Positions 19,250 through 29,565 are shown, counted from the stretch's first letter. The stretch: DNA of 64,000 bases from Legionella sheltonii (GCF_026191355.1 NZ_JAPHOQ010000003.1:242589-306588), one strand, 5' to 3'. Program-made: numbers and translations. Notes: a model not told the origin generated them from the letters alone.

Positions 19250-22200
19250 ATGTTAAGTCTTCAGCCATTAGACAGTGCTGATGGAGCAGCATCGTATTAT
19301 CTGGATGTCGTCAATTATTATGAAAATGATTCTAAAAGTGTGCGCTGGTTAGGGGATGGAGCGAAAATTCTTGGGATCCACGGGCAAACAGTAGAAAAAG
19401 AACAGATGTTAGCCCTTCTTAAAGGTACATTGCCGGATGGTACTCAACTTGGTCGAATCGATAAGGACGGTATCCATCATCGTCCTGGTTTTGATATGAC
19501 CCTTACTGCCCCAAAATCTTTTTCAATTTTACTTGAGAGTGGTGCTGATCCAAGGCTTGGAGAGGTGTTTGATAAGGCTGTTGAATGGTTCGTTGAAGAA
19601 ATGGAAAAGGAGTTTGCCCAAGCAAGGCAACTTGTTGACGGAAAAATTGAATACATCGACACCCAAAATTTAGTAATTGCTGCTTTTCGTCAACCAAGCT
19701 CTCGCGCCAATGATCCTAATTCGCATACACACCTGGTAGTTCAAAATATGACCCACTGTCCAGATGGTAAGTGGCGTTCACTTGCCAGTGACATGGATAG
19801 TCAAAAAGGAGTGGTTGAACAAATCATGAAACACCATATTTATGGTGGGCTTAAATTTCGCAACAAATTAGCAAATTTAACCAAAGAACTTGGCTATCAG
19901 CTGGTTTCTGATGGTGATGGTTTGTGGGAAATCCAGGGTGCACCTGAGCAGGTATTAACCCATTTTTCAAAACGAAGGGAATCCATCGAAGCACTATTAG
20001 ATGAAAAAGGCTGGAGTGGTGCCAAAGCATCCTCAATTGCGGCTCAAAAAACAAAATTGGATAAGGAAATCATAGATTATGATCAATGGAAAGAAGACAT
20101 CATCAATGAATGCCAGGGGATGGGCTTTGATCCGCATCAATTAGTGGCCTCATCGTATAAGCCTCAGCAAAATCTGTTTCAAACTTTAAAGGAAAACATT
20201 ATTGAGCGCTTTTATGGCAAGGACAACATCGAAATGAATCATGCCAGAGAGTCTGTGTATGTGGCCATTGAATCAATCAGTCAACAGCATGCGGTGTTTG
20301 AGGAAAGGGAACTTAAAAAAGAAGCGCTAAAATATGTAATCGCCAGCAATAAGATAATCGATGAAACCTTAATTAATAAAGCCATTGATGAAAACATTGC
20401 AAATCAAAACCTGTATACGGCAAGACACCCCTTCACACAAAAGCCTTTATTGACAACGCCCTGGCAACTAACACTTGAGAGCGAGGCCATCCAGCGTATT
20501 GAAAATGGTAAAGGTGCTGTTTCTGCTATTTGTTCGAAACAAAAAGTCAGTGAGTTTATAAAAGCAAAAGAACAGGAGATGGCATTTGCTTTATCCCCTT
20601 CACAGAAAAAAGCCATGACAACCTTCCTAACTTCAACAGACCGATTTATTGCCATTCAAGGGTATGCAGGAACTGGTAAAACCACGATGCTACGTTTGAC
20701 TCGTGAATTAGCATCCCTTCAGGGCTATGAAATTCGTGGTATTACTGCAGGCTCGGCAGCCGCCAATGAACTGCGCCATAAAGGAGGGTTAAATGCTTCT
20801 ACCTTTGCAAGAGAGTTAGGGAGATTGCAAAATCAGAAACAGGACTTAAGTAAAACCATATTTGTGGTGGACGAAGCCTCTATGTTATCTAATCCACAAG
20901 GACATAAAATCATCAAACTGGCAGAACAGTTTAATACCCAGTTAAAGATCATTGGCGATAAAGCCCAGCTTCCTTCCCCATCCAGCGGGAAATTATTCTC
21001 TGTCATTCAAGATTATGGGATTAAAACGGTTGCCATGACGGATAATCTTCGCCAGAAAGACTCAGAATTAAGGGAATCAGCAATTCATGCTGGTAGAGGT
21101 GAAATCTATGATGCCGTTGATAAGTTAACTCATGTGGAAACGCTTGATACTTATTTAAAACGGGTTGATTATATTTCAAGTAAATGGTTGTCATTAACAC
21201 CAGAAGAACGCCAAAACACACTATGCTTTGCCCCAACGCACAGAAATCGCCAGGATATAACTCAGATTTTACGAAACGCTTTAATTCAAGAAGTGACACT
21301 AACCGGACAAGAGCATCTGCAACCCATATTAAAAGAACGCAATTTAACCGGAATTAAGCTCAGAAATGCAGCTTATTATAGTCAAAACGATATCATTCGT
21401 TTTAATCATACTATTCAGCGGTATAACATCAAAGCAGGAGATTATTTAACTGTTGGGCAGGTCACTAACAAAAACAAGCATAATAATATACTGATTCTTA
21501 AGCATGAAAATGGTCAAGCCATAAAATTTAAATTGTCCTCACTACCTGAATTTAGAACTGAAAACAAAGATTTGGAACGGCCTGTTGAAGTATATCGGCG
21601 AGAACAATTGAGTCTAATGGCCGGTGATCAAATTCAATGGAAACGTAATTCTGAACACAACGGTATTCGCAACTCTGAATTGGCAACCATCAGACAAATC
21701 AACAATGAGGGAATAACAATCATAACGGAAGACAATCAAACCCTACACTTACCTCACGGAGCAAAAGAACTACGCCATCTTGATCATGGCTATGTACTCA
21801 CGACCTATGCTACCCAGGGAAAAGATAAAAAAAGAGGTCTTGGCCTTATTGAAAGCCAAAACCGATTTGCATCAACCATCCAAAACTATTACGTGGAAAC
21901 AACCCGTGGTATTTGGGAAATGATAGTAGTCACGGACGATAAAGATCATCTGGTTAAAGCCATTACCACCAATAACAGTGACAAGTACTCCTCAATGGAT
22001 ATGGTTGATTCAGATACTCTGAAAGCTCATGAAGCACGTTTTAAAGAGCACAAAAACAGCATAGTCTTACAAAATGCCATTGAAAAAAAATTATCGAAAG
22101 AACAGGACTGGAAGGGCTTGGAACAGACAGTAGAAACCTATGTTCAATGCAAACAACAAGGGGAAGATCGAAAAGCGGCAAAATTAGCATTTGCCATTGT

Positions 22201-25195
22201 GAATGATCCCAAATTGTATCGCCTTGCCAAAGAACGCTTGGGTTTTGGTGTTAGTACCTATCGGCGTGAAGCTCTGCGTTTCCAAACCTCGAAGTTATTA
22301 CATTCACTACCCAAATCAGAAAGGCAGGATTTTTCTACTGTCAGGCAGTACGTGTTTTTAAACCAACAAATCCTTAAACGAAGTCAGCATATCAATGCCC
22401 AATCGTTGGATAATGGAATTTCAAATCAGAATAAACAAGCTCTGCAACAACAGTCCGCTAAACGCAATGCAGTAGCTTTTGTAATTAGTAGGGATCTGGA
22501 GCGTTATAAACCTTATTTGCAGCATTTTTCCATCGGAGAACTAAATCGAATTGGATTGCCACAGCATGAATATGGCAAGGAATTTAAAAAAGCACAAATG
22601 CGCCTGGAATCACTTGGCAAGCAGGCAACAAGGGACTTAATACGTACCAATATTTCGCTTTATTTAAACGCACAAGGCGAAGAGAAAGAAAGGCTTGCAG
22701 TCCAAATTAAAAGAGAATCCAAGTTATCACATTCTTTTGTTTTAACCCATGCAAAAGAATTGAATCAAAAGCCTGAATCATTATGGCAATCCATACATAA
22801 AGATGCGCGTTTGCATAGCGATAAATTGTTTCGAAATGGATTAAGTGCTGAGGGAAGATTGGCGTTCGATAACATCAAAGTCTATAAAGCATTACAGCTT
22901 GAGCTTAGAGAAAATTGGTCAGCAAATTTAAAAGAAGCGGGAAACAGTGAAGGGAAGAGTAGTAATCCAAAATCTATTGAGTTACTCACCCGCCGCAATG
23001 AGTTAGCTCACGAATTGATGCAAAACAAAGCCATGCCTGAAATAGCCTCTTATTTCAAGCTGGATTTGGCAAAATTAGCAGTACAAACAGAAAAACAGCA
23101 GTATCGGGAAAACATCAAGCAATTTACGGCAAGTAAGTCTAATTTCAAAACACGTCTTGCAGTAATTAATGAGATTAAAAATGATATCACTGGCCATTAT
23201 CCCTTTATTAAAGAAGCAAATATTGAATCTAAAACCCTTAGTAAATATCTACGAGTTACCGACAGAAAGGAACGATTATCTAATATTTCTTCACCTGAGA
23301 AAAAAGACTATCAATGTTTCCTGACTTACAAAAAAGCCAGTATGCAAACTTACAGGCTTTGGCAGCAGGCGCACCTTAATAAAGCTGATGGCAATGTACA
23401 AAATAACAAGCTGATATCAGCAGCAATCAGTCAGTCATCAAAACGTGATGCATTGGCTCATCAATTAAAAGGCTCAAAGTACCTTGATTCAATTTTATCC
23501 TATGAAAAAGGCAACAAAGAAAAGCTGTTAGCCCAGGCTAGCAACCACCAAATAAAATTGCGTGAAATTAAGGAGCTAAATGAAGTCGTACACACACTAT
23601 CAATGCAGTTCCCTAGCGTCACAAACTCTCATTCTGCAAAAGAAATATCAGCCTGGAAAAAGAACTGGTTATCTCTTTCCAGTCATATGAAGCAAATTGA
23701 AAAGGGCATCGGTTATCAATTAGCTTTGCAAGAATATCCATTGAATGTGTCATCTGTAAATACAATTAATAAGGAATTAGAAAATAACTACGATTTTAAG
23801 CCAGAAACGATCACCCAAAAATCATTGCAATCAACCAATCCGGTCTTACAAAAAATCCAAAAATCTGCACAATTTTTGGATGCCAGAATTATTAATGAAG
23901 CTCTGATGGCCGACCCAGAAACTACCTATAAAACAATCTGGGGTGAGCCAAAAACACAAAACTCCAGAGAGTTACGTTATTCTGGTGGCTTAATTGTAAG
24001 CTTGAAAGGCAAGGACAAAGGCTTATGGCATGATTTCAGTGACGGAATAGGAGGCGCGCCGATTCAAGCGATTATGGCAAGAGATAGGCTGTCTTTTAAA
24101 GAAGCACTTGCTCAAGCTGCGTCTATGGCAGGTATTAATCAATTAGAAGAACTTTCCAAATTTCTAAAAGCACCCATTCCTAGTAAAAATGAATTACAAA
24201 CATTAAGTGACCTTGAAAAGAAGAACAAAGTAATTTCAGCCAAAAGTATTTGGGGTGGTTCTATTCCTGCAAAGGGAACACTGGCCGAAAAATATCTCAA
24301 AAAACACCGAGGCATAGAGACAATTGATAAAATGGATATACGTTTCTGGCCAACTGGAACTCAATGGAAAAACTGTAATGAACAAGGATTATTGGAAGAT
24401 AAAGTTAATAAAATCCCAGCATTAATCATTGCAGCAAGAAATGAAAAAAATGAGCTAACAGGTGTTCAACGAATTTACCTCGACAAGCACACCGCCAGTA
24501 AAAATAAATTCATGGACAATCCAAAGCTATCTAAAGGAATCATCGAAGGCAGTTGCGGGATTATTCAAAAAGGAATGCAAGGAGCCAGTCTTTATATTGC
24601 CGAAGGCTTTGAAACGGGAGCATCTATAGCCCTTGCGGACAGCAAAGCCACAGTATTATGTTCCCTTGGTGTGTCAAATATGAAGAACTTAATCCCAATC
24701 ATCAAGAAATTCAATCCAAAGGAAGTCGTTATTGCAGGAGATAATGATGGAGAGTTCGCTAAATCACAACAAGCCATCGAAAAAACAATCGGTGCCTTTA
24801 AACAAGATAATTTAAGTGCCAGAACAGTATTTCCGGATGGATTGCAGGGGAAAGCAAAAACGGACTGGAACGATATTCATTTAAGTAAAGGGATTGCTGA
24901 AATCCAAAAACAACTAATGAAAAAGGATATAGGAGCCATTTCATCAACCGTTGATAAGTCAATTGAACTACAAAAAACAATTGCCGATTTTGTACAAATA
25001 AAGTCCATGAAGTTAAGCGGCAGCCAAATCATTTCAATTAGAGACAATGCTGCAAACATTGACAATAAAAGAGACTTAAATCAATTAGTCGCAGCTTACA
25101 ACAAAAGTCAACAAGCATTAGAAAAATCTGGCTCCTTCACTCCTGAAAAAACACTGCCCACAAAAACAAGGAGTGAAATAGAAATGGAGCTTTAG
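19250..25195 (+). CDS. traI: TraI relaxase-helicase with C-terminal TOPRIM region
   Basis: 1981 residues (F TraI 1756). Relaxase domain at the N-terminus: tyrosine pairs Y16/Y17 and Y23/Y24 in the same spacing as F TraI, HRPGFDMT, APKSFS, and the metal-binding SHTHLVV near residue 158. Superfamily-1 helicase: Walker A GYAGTGKTT at about 469-477, VVDEASM near 539, and a conserved ATQGKDKKRG region near 855. A long helical stretch spans about 950-1540. The tail (about 1555-1860) has KDKGLWHDFSDGIGGAPI, then TOPRIM motifs YIAEGFETGAS near 1783 and IAGDNDGE near 1828, as in primase-like proteins. It nicks oriT, stays bound to the 5' end and unwinds the plasmid strand. The TOPRIM tail may give priming or nucleic-acid binding, which is inference. 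Confidence 0.95.
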   Translation: MLSLQPLDSADGAASYYLDVVNYYENDSKSVRWLGDGAKILGIHGQTVEKEQMLALLKGTLPDGTQLGRIDKDGIHHRPGFDMTLTAPKSFSILLESGADPRLGEVFDKAVEWFVEEMEKEFAQARQLVDGKIEYIDTQNLVIAAFRQPSSRANDPNSHTHLVVQNMTHCPDGKWRSLASDMDSQKGVVEQIMKHHIYGGLKFRNKLANLTKELGYQLVSDGDGLWEIQGAPEQVLTHFSKRRESIEALLDEKGWSGAKASSIAAQKTKLDKEIIDYDQWKEDIINECQGMGFDPHQLVASSYKPQQNLFQTLKENIIERFYGKDNIEMNHARESVYVAIESISQQHAVFEERELKKEALKYVIASNKIIDETLINKAIDENIANQNLYTARHPFTQKPLLTTPWQLTLESEAIQRIENGKGAVSAICSKQKVSEFIKAKEQEMAFALSPSQKKAMTTFLTSTDRFIAIQGYAGTGKTTMLRLTRELASLQGYEIRGITAGSAAANELRHKGGLNASTFARELGRLQNQKQDLSKTIFVVDEASMLSNPQGHKIIKLAEQFNTQLKIIGDKAQLPSPSSGKLFSVIQDYGIKTVAMTDNLRQKDSELRESAIHAGRGEIYDAVDKLTHVETLDTYLKRVDYISSKWLSLTPEERQNTLCFAPTHRNRQDITQILRNALIQEVTLTGQEHLQPILKERNLTGIKLRNAAYYSQNDIIRFNHTIQRYNIKAGDYLTVGQVTNKNKHNNILILKHENGQAIKFKLSSLPEFRTENKDLERPVEVYRREQLSLMAGDQIQWKRNSEHNGIRNSELATIRQINNEGITIITEDNQTLHLPHGAKELRHLDHGYVLTTYATQGKDKKRGLGLIESQNRFASTIQNYYVETTRGIWEMIVVTDDKDHLVKAITTNNSDKYSSMDMVDSDTLKAHEARFKEHKNSIVLQNAIEKKLSKEQDWKGLEQTVETYVQCKQQGEDRKAAKLAFAIVNDPKLYRLAKERLGFGVSTYRREALRFQTSKLLHSLPKSERQDFSTVRQYVFLNQQILKRSQHINAQSLDNGISNQNKQALQQQSAKRNAVAFVISRDLERYKPYLQHFSIGELNRIGLPQHEYGKEFKKAQMRLESLGKQATRDLIRTNISLYLNAQGEEKERLAVQIKRESKLSHSFVLTHAKELNQKPESLWQSIHKDARLHSDKLFRNGLSAEGRLAFDNIKVYKALQLELRENWSANLKEAGNSEGKSSNPKSIELLTRRNELAHELMQNKAMPEIASYFKLDLAKLAVQTEKQQYRENIKQFTASKSNFKTRLAVINEIKNDITGHYPFIKEANIESKTLSKYLRVTDRKERLSNISSPEKKDYQCFLTYKKASMQTYRLWQQAHLNKADGNVQNNKLISAAISQSSKRDALAHQLKGSKYLDSILSYEKGNKEKLLAQASNHQIKLREIKELNEVVHTLSMQFPSVTNSHSAKEISAWKKNWLSLSSHMKQIEKGIGYQLALQEYPLNVSSVNTINKELENNYDFKPETITQKSLQSTNPVLQKIQKSAQFLDARIINEALMADPETTYKTIWGEPKTQNSRELRYSGGLIVSLKGKDKGLWHDFSDGIGGAPIQAIMARDRLSFKEALAQAASMAGINQLEELSKFLKAPIPSKNELQTLSDLEKKNKVISAKSIWGGSIPAKGTLAEKYLKKHRGIETIDKMDIRFWPTGTQWKNCNEQGLLEDKVNKIPALIIAARNEKNELTGVQRIYLDKHTASKNKFMDNPKLSKGIIEGSCGIIQKGMQGASLYIAEGFETGASIALADSKATVLCSLGVSNMKNLIPIIKKFNPKEVVIAGDNDGEFAKSQQAIEKTIGAFKQDNLSARTVFPDGLQGKAKTDWNDIHLSKGIAEIQKQLMKKDIGAISSTVDKSIELQKTIADFVQIKSMKLSGSQIISIRDNAANIDNKRDLNQLVAAYNKSQQALEKSGSFTPEKTLPTKTRSEIEMEL

Positions 25196-25403
25196 ATACT
25201 CCAACCATAGCATAGCGTATGCTCACACTGAAAATATCTGCCATTGATATATAATCCTATGATTACATAAAGTAACATTATGAAAAATAGGGTATTTATT
25301 TTTACTTTATTCAATATGGAGCACTATAGTGGCAGTAAAAAAAAATTAGACGATTATGTTAAATAATTGATCGGTTAATTTAAAATAGTTTGAGGTTAGT
25401 TTA

Positions 25404-27173
25404 TTAATCTAGCAGCTGTTTGAAGCCAGCATTAATAAGCACTTGATGATGTTTACTAAAAGATTTTTCAGGTATAGCTAGCCAGAGTAGGTGACGAGGA
25501 CGGGTCATAGCGACATATCCAATTTTTAAAAGTTCACTGTTGTAATCCTTTCCTTTCAGTTTATTTAACAGAGGGGCTAAGTGTTTTTCTGTCATTATAT
25601 AAAGAATTGCGTCAAAGGTATCGCCCTTCACCCCATGAACAGTGTCTATATGTATTCCAGTCTGGTTACTTGGAACTATATTATTGGAAATAGGGACGTC
25701 AGTAAGACCGGCATTGTTTATAGAATTACCCAGTCTTTCAGGGCAATTGAATCCTTCAATGGAGGACAATTCTTGACATAGGATTTGAAGAGCATTTTTT
25801 AGTTTAGGGTGCCATTCACTTTTAGCTTTTAAAGCGGTGTGGGGAAGGCCGTTCTCAGGATCTTTTACAAAATTCCATAACTTTTTCCTGAACTTCTTAC
25901 GGAATTCACTTTGACTGTTATTCCTATCTATTTCTTTCCACTTTTGACTAGCTTTACACAAATATAAAACAAGCTCTGTACACTGTTCATAAGCACCGAG
26001 TAAATCTTTATGACAGTCTCTTTGCAAGGCTGCTTTAGCAAACCTATGAGTAATCGTAGCCTTATAAGTACTATTATCTCCAAGCAATTTTCTGACCATT
26101 TCTCTAGATCTGGCTACAACTGCACAATTATTTATGTTTAATTTATAACTAATTATGTGTTCATTAAACTTTTGAACGGCAGAGTTAACTTCATTTATAT
26201 CATATTTAATTAAAAATACTCCTTGCCACGCTTCAGAACATACATTTTCGGAAAACATATCAGCTGAACTGCCAAAAATTTTGGTTGCAGCAACTATGTC
26301 TTGATTTGATCGAATATTCTTAGAAATTTTCTTGTTATCTACGTTATGCCGTTTTGCGTGCTGATTCAAATGATCGGCATTACCAATATCAAATTTAAAA
26401 ATAGCTTGGTCTGGGTCTCCTATCAACATAAGCTTAGAGCCTAATTGCTCCAAGTGACATAAAATTCGTTGTTGCCATATATTAGTATCTTGCGCCTCAT
26501 CTACAATGATCTCGGGGAAGCGTCTAGCTAGAATCTTACTTAGATTAGGGATCTCATCTAAGACCTTGGTACCCCAATATCGCGCATGATCATGCGTGTA
26601 TAAACCTTGTTTGCCCAAAATTATTAGTTTTTGTAGAGCTTGAGATTGATTTATAGGGTAAGAAATACCATTTTGGTGAAAATAAAATAATGGTGCGTCT
26701 CCTTCACTTATCCCTATTTTAAGCTTAGCTATACTAATAGGGATATGTCCGTAAGGTTTCTTTGGAAAAGATACATTCAATTGATCCTGATTATTGAGAA
26801 AGTTTTCGTGTCCACTAACTAACGTTGGCGGACATTCAGATCCCATGACGATATGGCCAAAATTAGAAATTAAAAATCTTGTTATAAACCCGTCTAAAGT
26901 ACCAACGAAATGGGGAGATTGCGGCAAGGATGAATATCCTAATTCTTTGAACTGTTTTTCAAAGCTCTTAATGGCTATATTGGTATGTGATAGGAGAGCA
27001 ATGCCTGAATATTGAGATTTCCAATTTCTAATACGATCAGCCATTCGTAGAGATACCGTAAATGTTTTGCCACTGCCGGGACAAGATATAATCGCTGCAG
27101 AGCTTGATGCGTTTTTAATAATATCTTGTTGTTCGAGGGTTGCCCCTGAAAGTACATTATTAAAATCCATCAT
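25404..27173 (-). CDS. gajB: GajB, UvrD-like helicase of a Gabija anti-phage system
   Basis: 589 residues from ATG 27173 (ATG 27170 and GTG 27179 are close alternatives); overlaps the end of gajA by 14 nt. Superfamily-1A helicase motifs: Walker A CPGSGKTF at 31-38, IIVDEAQDT near 223, GDPDQAIF, DTVHGVKGDTFDA and YVAMTRPRHLLW near 556. In Gabija, GajB senses DNA ends left by phage replication and works with the GajA nuclease. The order gajA then gajB, coupling and size match the family. It is convergent with traI across a 208-nt gap that holds only a small hairpin (25209-25223). Confidence 0.9.
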   Translation of the reverse strand: MMDFNNVLSGATLEQQDIIKNASSSAAIISCPGSGKTFTVSLRMADRIRNWKSQYSGIALLSHTNIAIKSFEKQFKELGYSSLPQSPHFVGTLDGFITRFLISNFGHIVMGSECPPTLVSGHENFLNNQDQLNVSFPKKPYGHIPISIAKLKIGISEGDAPLFYFHQNGISYPINQSQALQKLIILGKQGLYTHDHARYWGTKVLDEIPNLSKILARRFPEIIVDEAQDTNIWQQRILCHLEQLGSKLMLIGDPDQAIFKFDIGNADHLNQHAKRHNVDNKKISKNIRSNQDIVAATKIFGSSADMFSENVCSEAWQGVFLIKYDINEVNSAVQKFNEHIISYKLNINNCAVVARSREMVRKLLGDNSTYKATITHRFAKAALQRDCHKDLLGAYEQCTELVLYLCKASQKWKEIDRNNSQSEFRKKFRKKLWNFVKDPENGLPHTALKAKSEWHPKLKNALQILCQELSSIEGFNCPERLGNSINNAGLTDVPISNNIVPSNQTGIHIDTVHGVKGDTFDAILYIMTEKHLAPLLNKLKGKDYNSELLKIGYVAMTRPRHLLWLAIPEKSFSKHHQVLINAGFKQLLD

Positions 27174-28914
27174 TTTCACTCGAATGGGATATAATATTTT
27201 CAGCCGTTATAAAATTTATTGCATTAAGAATATAATCTGGAACAATAAAACTTGTATTTTCTTCCAGTAAGTTAGATAGCTCTTGCGCAAATTCGCCTTT
27301 TGATCTGCACGAATGTATAAAACTAGAAAAAAACATTTTAGTTTTTTCCAAGTTGTTTGGAGCACTCTGTAATCTTGCCTCTAGATCCTCCCCAACTCTA
27401 GGATGGCAGGTTTTAAAAGCTTTTATGAGTACTGGTAAATTTTCAGGGTAAAGTGCAAGATCATACTCAAATGTTTTCTGAGACAAAAAAACCTTTATTA
27501 AATCTGTTTCTTTAGCTTTCAGTGCTATTGCTGTTGGTGAAGAAATAACTATCTCTTGAGCGGTAGGATAGTTATCTTTTGACGGATCTGAGTCTGTAAT
27601 AACAGCGCATGGTATTTGAATACCTTTCTCGGAGAGAATAGAAAGGAAGGCATCAAAATTCAACCCTTGCACATTTACTATTGAGACCGATTTTTCTTTA
27701 AGTTCAATATCCATGGTTTTAGCAAAAAGAGATATAAGCATCGCCTCGGCAATTCCTTCAACCATGATTATTTTTTTAGCAAAAAATAGTTCAGCACGAG
27801 TTGCGTCTAAATAGCGCTCTAATTTTTTCTTATACTGATTATTTTTTAGTGACGCAATACTAAAACATTTTCCAATTCCACAAAGGCTCACAATACTATC
27901 CAACGGAGCTTGGCTAGCAAATATGGGTGAATGAGATGTAACAATTACTTGGACAGCTAAAGATTCAGGCTGTAGTTCATCCGAATTTATATTATCAGAT
28001 TTATGTGCATTAATTGGGTTTGCTTGTTCTTTTAAATGTTGCAATAAAAGAACCTGTAATTGTGGGTGGAGATGGGCTTCTGGTTCTTCAATAAGAAGGG
28101 CTCGATAGGTTGCTTTATGTTCGCGTGTTAGTTGGCCAAGTACCGCAGCTGTAAAAATAACATTATTATATCCAAGCCCATTTTGCTCAACATCCATGCC
28201 CTCGATGAAAAGAGCAAGTCGCCCAAGAATTTTATTAAACTCTGTTCCAGAGAAGGACAATTCAATTTGTCGATATAAATCCTCACCGGTTATATCCTTT
28301 ATTTTTTGGTTAATAGCTTCTGATGCTTTTGAAACAGGGGGTTGTACCTTTAGTTCCTCATCAACATTTTCTACAAGGCTGATTAATCTTTCTTCATCAT
28401 CTTTAGATGAAAAACATTTAATGAGTCTAGCAATCTGGCTTGTGTAGCCAGGTTTTAACCCTTCTGTTGGATTTCGAAGAGGAGGAAGATATACACTAAC
28501 AAGTTCTTCAAGTATTTCGCTTGATAGAGTTTGATTTTCATGTGCTCCGCACCATTTTTTGGAAATTAAACGCCTTCCATATTTACCCGGTGAAAGTCGC
28601 ACAAAGAAATGTGCTTGAAATCTTTCTTCATATGGAATTAATGCTTCAATGAAAATAGCCTCTTCGTCTCTGGTTAGTCCATCAAATATATATTCCAACT
28701 CAATAGGACTATCTGGATTGCCTGTACAGATATCTAGATCAGTAAGATTTAGATTTTGCTGATCAATACTGGGTAATAGAGCACGTAACGCATCTATTAC
28801 AGTGCTTTTTCCGATATTATTTTCACCTACAATGATATTCAAACCCATTCGAAAATTTATTTCGCAAGAGGACATAGAACGAAAATTTTTAATACTAAGC
28901 TTTGCAAGATACAT
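27160..28914 (-). CDS. gajA: GajA, ATPase-TOPRIM endonuclease of a Gabija system
   Basis: 584 residues from ATG 28914; an upstream in-frame start at 28980 would add 22 residues before the conserved LSIKNFRS start of OLD-family ATPases, so I reject it. Walker A GENNIGKST at 30-38, a D-loop/Walker B LLIEEPEAHLHPQ at about 276-288, then a TOPRIM nuclease domain with IIMVEGIAEAML near 383 (Glu) and VITDSDPSKDN near 441 (Asp-x-Asp). GajA forms a DNA endonuclease held in check by nucleotides and released when NTP falls during infection. As cargo of a conjugative element this gives the host phage resistance and may limit rival mobile elements. Confidence 0.92.
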   Translation of the reverse strand: MYLAKLSIKNFRSMSSCEINFRMGLNIIVGENNIGKSTVIDALRALLPSIDQQNLNLTDLDICTGNPDSPIELEYIFDGLTRDEEAIFIEALIPYEERFQAHFFVRLSPGKYGRRLISKKWCGAHENQTLSSEILEELVSVYLPPLRNPTEGLKPGYTSQIARLIKCFSSKDDEERLISLVENVDEELKVQPPVSKASEAINQKIKDITGEDLYRQIELSFSGTEFNKILGRLALFIEGMDVEQNGLGYNNVIFTAAVLGQLTREHKATYRALLIEEPEAHLHPQLQVLLLQHLKEQANPINAHKSDNINSDELQPESLAVQVIVTSHSPIFASQAPLDSIVSLCGIGKCFSIASLKNNQYKKKLERYLDATRAELFFAKKIIMVEGIAEAMLISLFAKTMDIELKEKSVSIVNVQGLNFDAFLSILSEKGIQIPCAVITDSDPSKDNYPTAQEIVISSPTAIALKAKETDLIKVFLSQKTFEYDLALYPENLPVLIKAFKTCHPRVGEDLEARLQSAPNNLEKTKMFFSSFIHSCRSKGEFAQELSNLLEENTSFIVPDYILNAINFITAENIISHSSENDGF

Positions 28915-29157
28915 TCCAATGCCCGTCCTTATGATATTGAATAGCTTGAAGGAATAGCTGTAACTAAATCTATCGGACAATTGGGAGAATTCTTTAATGA
29001 GTAGGGGGAAGGTAAATGTATTAAATTGAGCGCTAATGATTTGTTGAAAACACTATCTTTTGTTGCTATGCGTTGGGATTTGTTATTTCTGAGTGCCCCA
29101 TCAGTGCCCCTCAGAGGTATTCAATTTGGCAAATTACATGTAACTACTTGATTTTGT
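28915..29157. other. Non-coding attP-like flank
   Basis: No credible gene. Two copies of AGTGCCCC (29092-29099 and 29103-29110) lie 48 nt from the tRNA-Met fragment. Short direct repeats of this G/C-block type next to a tRNA core resemble integrase arm-binding sites. This is an inference from layout; no integrase gene is adjacent. Confidence 0.35.
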
Positions 29158-29202
29158 TGGTGGGCCCACTAGGATTTGAACCTAGGACCAACGGATTATG
29201 AG
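29158..29202 (-). repeat. 3' fragment of a tRNA-Met gene (attachment-site core)
   Basis: Read on the minus strand, the segment runs from the anticodon loop CTCATAA through the variable loop, a T-arm with GGTTCAAATCC, the acceptor 3' strand GGGCCC and ACCA. The 5' half of a tRNA is absent: upstream bases do not pair with TCCGT and there is no D-arm. The cut at the anticodon loop is where tyrosine recombinases usually exchange strands, so this is most likely an attachment-site core. Because the intact tRNA would be expected on its right, it cannot be a simple right end of the tra module. Confidence 0.75.
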
Positions 29203-29235
29203 GAATATGTTAAAAGTCTAAGGGCAAGATAAAGG

Positions 29236-29565
29236 CTATAGTGATTCCTGTTGAATACCTTTTAATTTATTAAATTTGTTTAAGGTATCTTTAGTTATTT
29301 GAACGATTTTATCATCATCAAAATTAAATTTATCAACGGCAATTTCTTTGATGATGCCATTAATTTGAATAATGAGTTTTTGGCAATACTCTTCAATGTT
29401 TGTAGTCTTCTGCTCATCTTTATTATCAGACTTACTGTTCATCACCATCAGTCCAATTTCAACAAGCCGTGTTGTCGTATAAGAGAGTGAATCATTCTCC
29501 TTACCGGCTATTTTAATTATTTGTTTATGAAGATTGTCAGGTAAGGTCACGGTGATTCTAGCCAT
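29236..29565 (-). CDS. Ribbon-helix-helix DNA-binding protein, probable relaxosome accessory
   Basis: 109 residues from ATG 29565 with AGAGG 7 nt upstream; the frame continues to 29610 but without a better site. The start ARITVTLPDNLHKQIIKIA followed by a Ser-rich turn and T-T-T-R-L-V-E-I-G-L is a standard ribbon-helix-helix fold. The C-terminal half is polar and helical. It is divergent from a repeat-rich region that resembles an F-like oriT, so a TraY/MobC-like role in relaxosome assembly, or autoregulation there, is likely. An antitoxin is an alternative, but no toxin gene neighbours it. Confidence 0.7.
   Translation of the reverse strand: MARITVTLPDNLHKQIIKIAGKENDSLSYTTTRLVEIGLMVMNSKSDNKDEQKTTNIEEYCQKLIIQINGIIKEIAVDKFNFDDDKIVQITKDTLNKFNKLKGIQQESL

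Noticed and set aside
25280..25366. 28-codon frame after traI
   Set aside because: Too short, AT-rich, no ribosome-binding site or family.
29158..29202. Functional tRNA-Met gene
   Set aside because: Only the 3' half is present; acceptor 5' strand, D-arm and anticodon 5' stem are missing.
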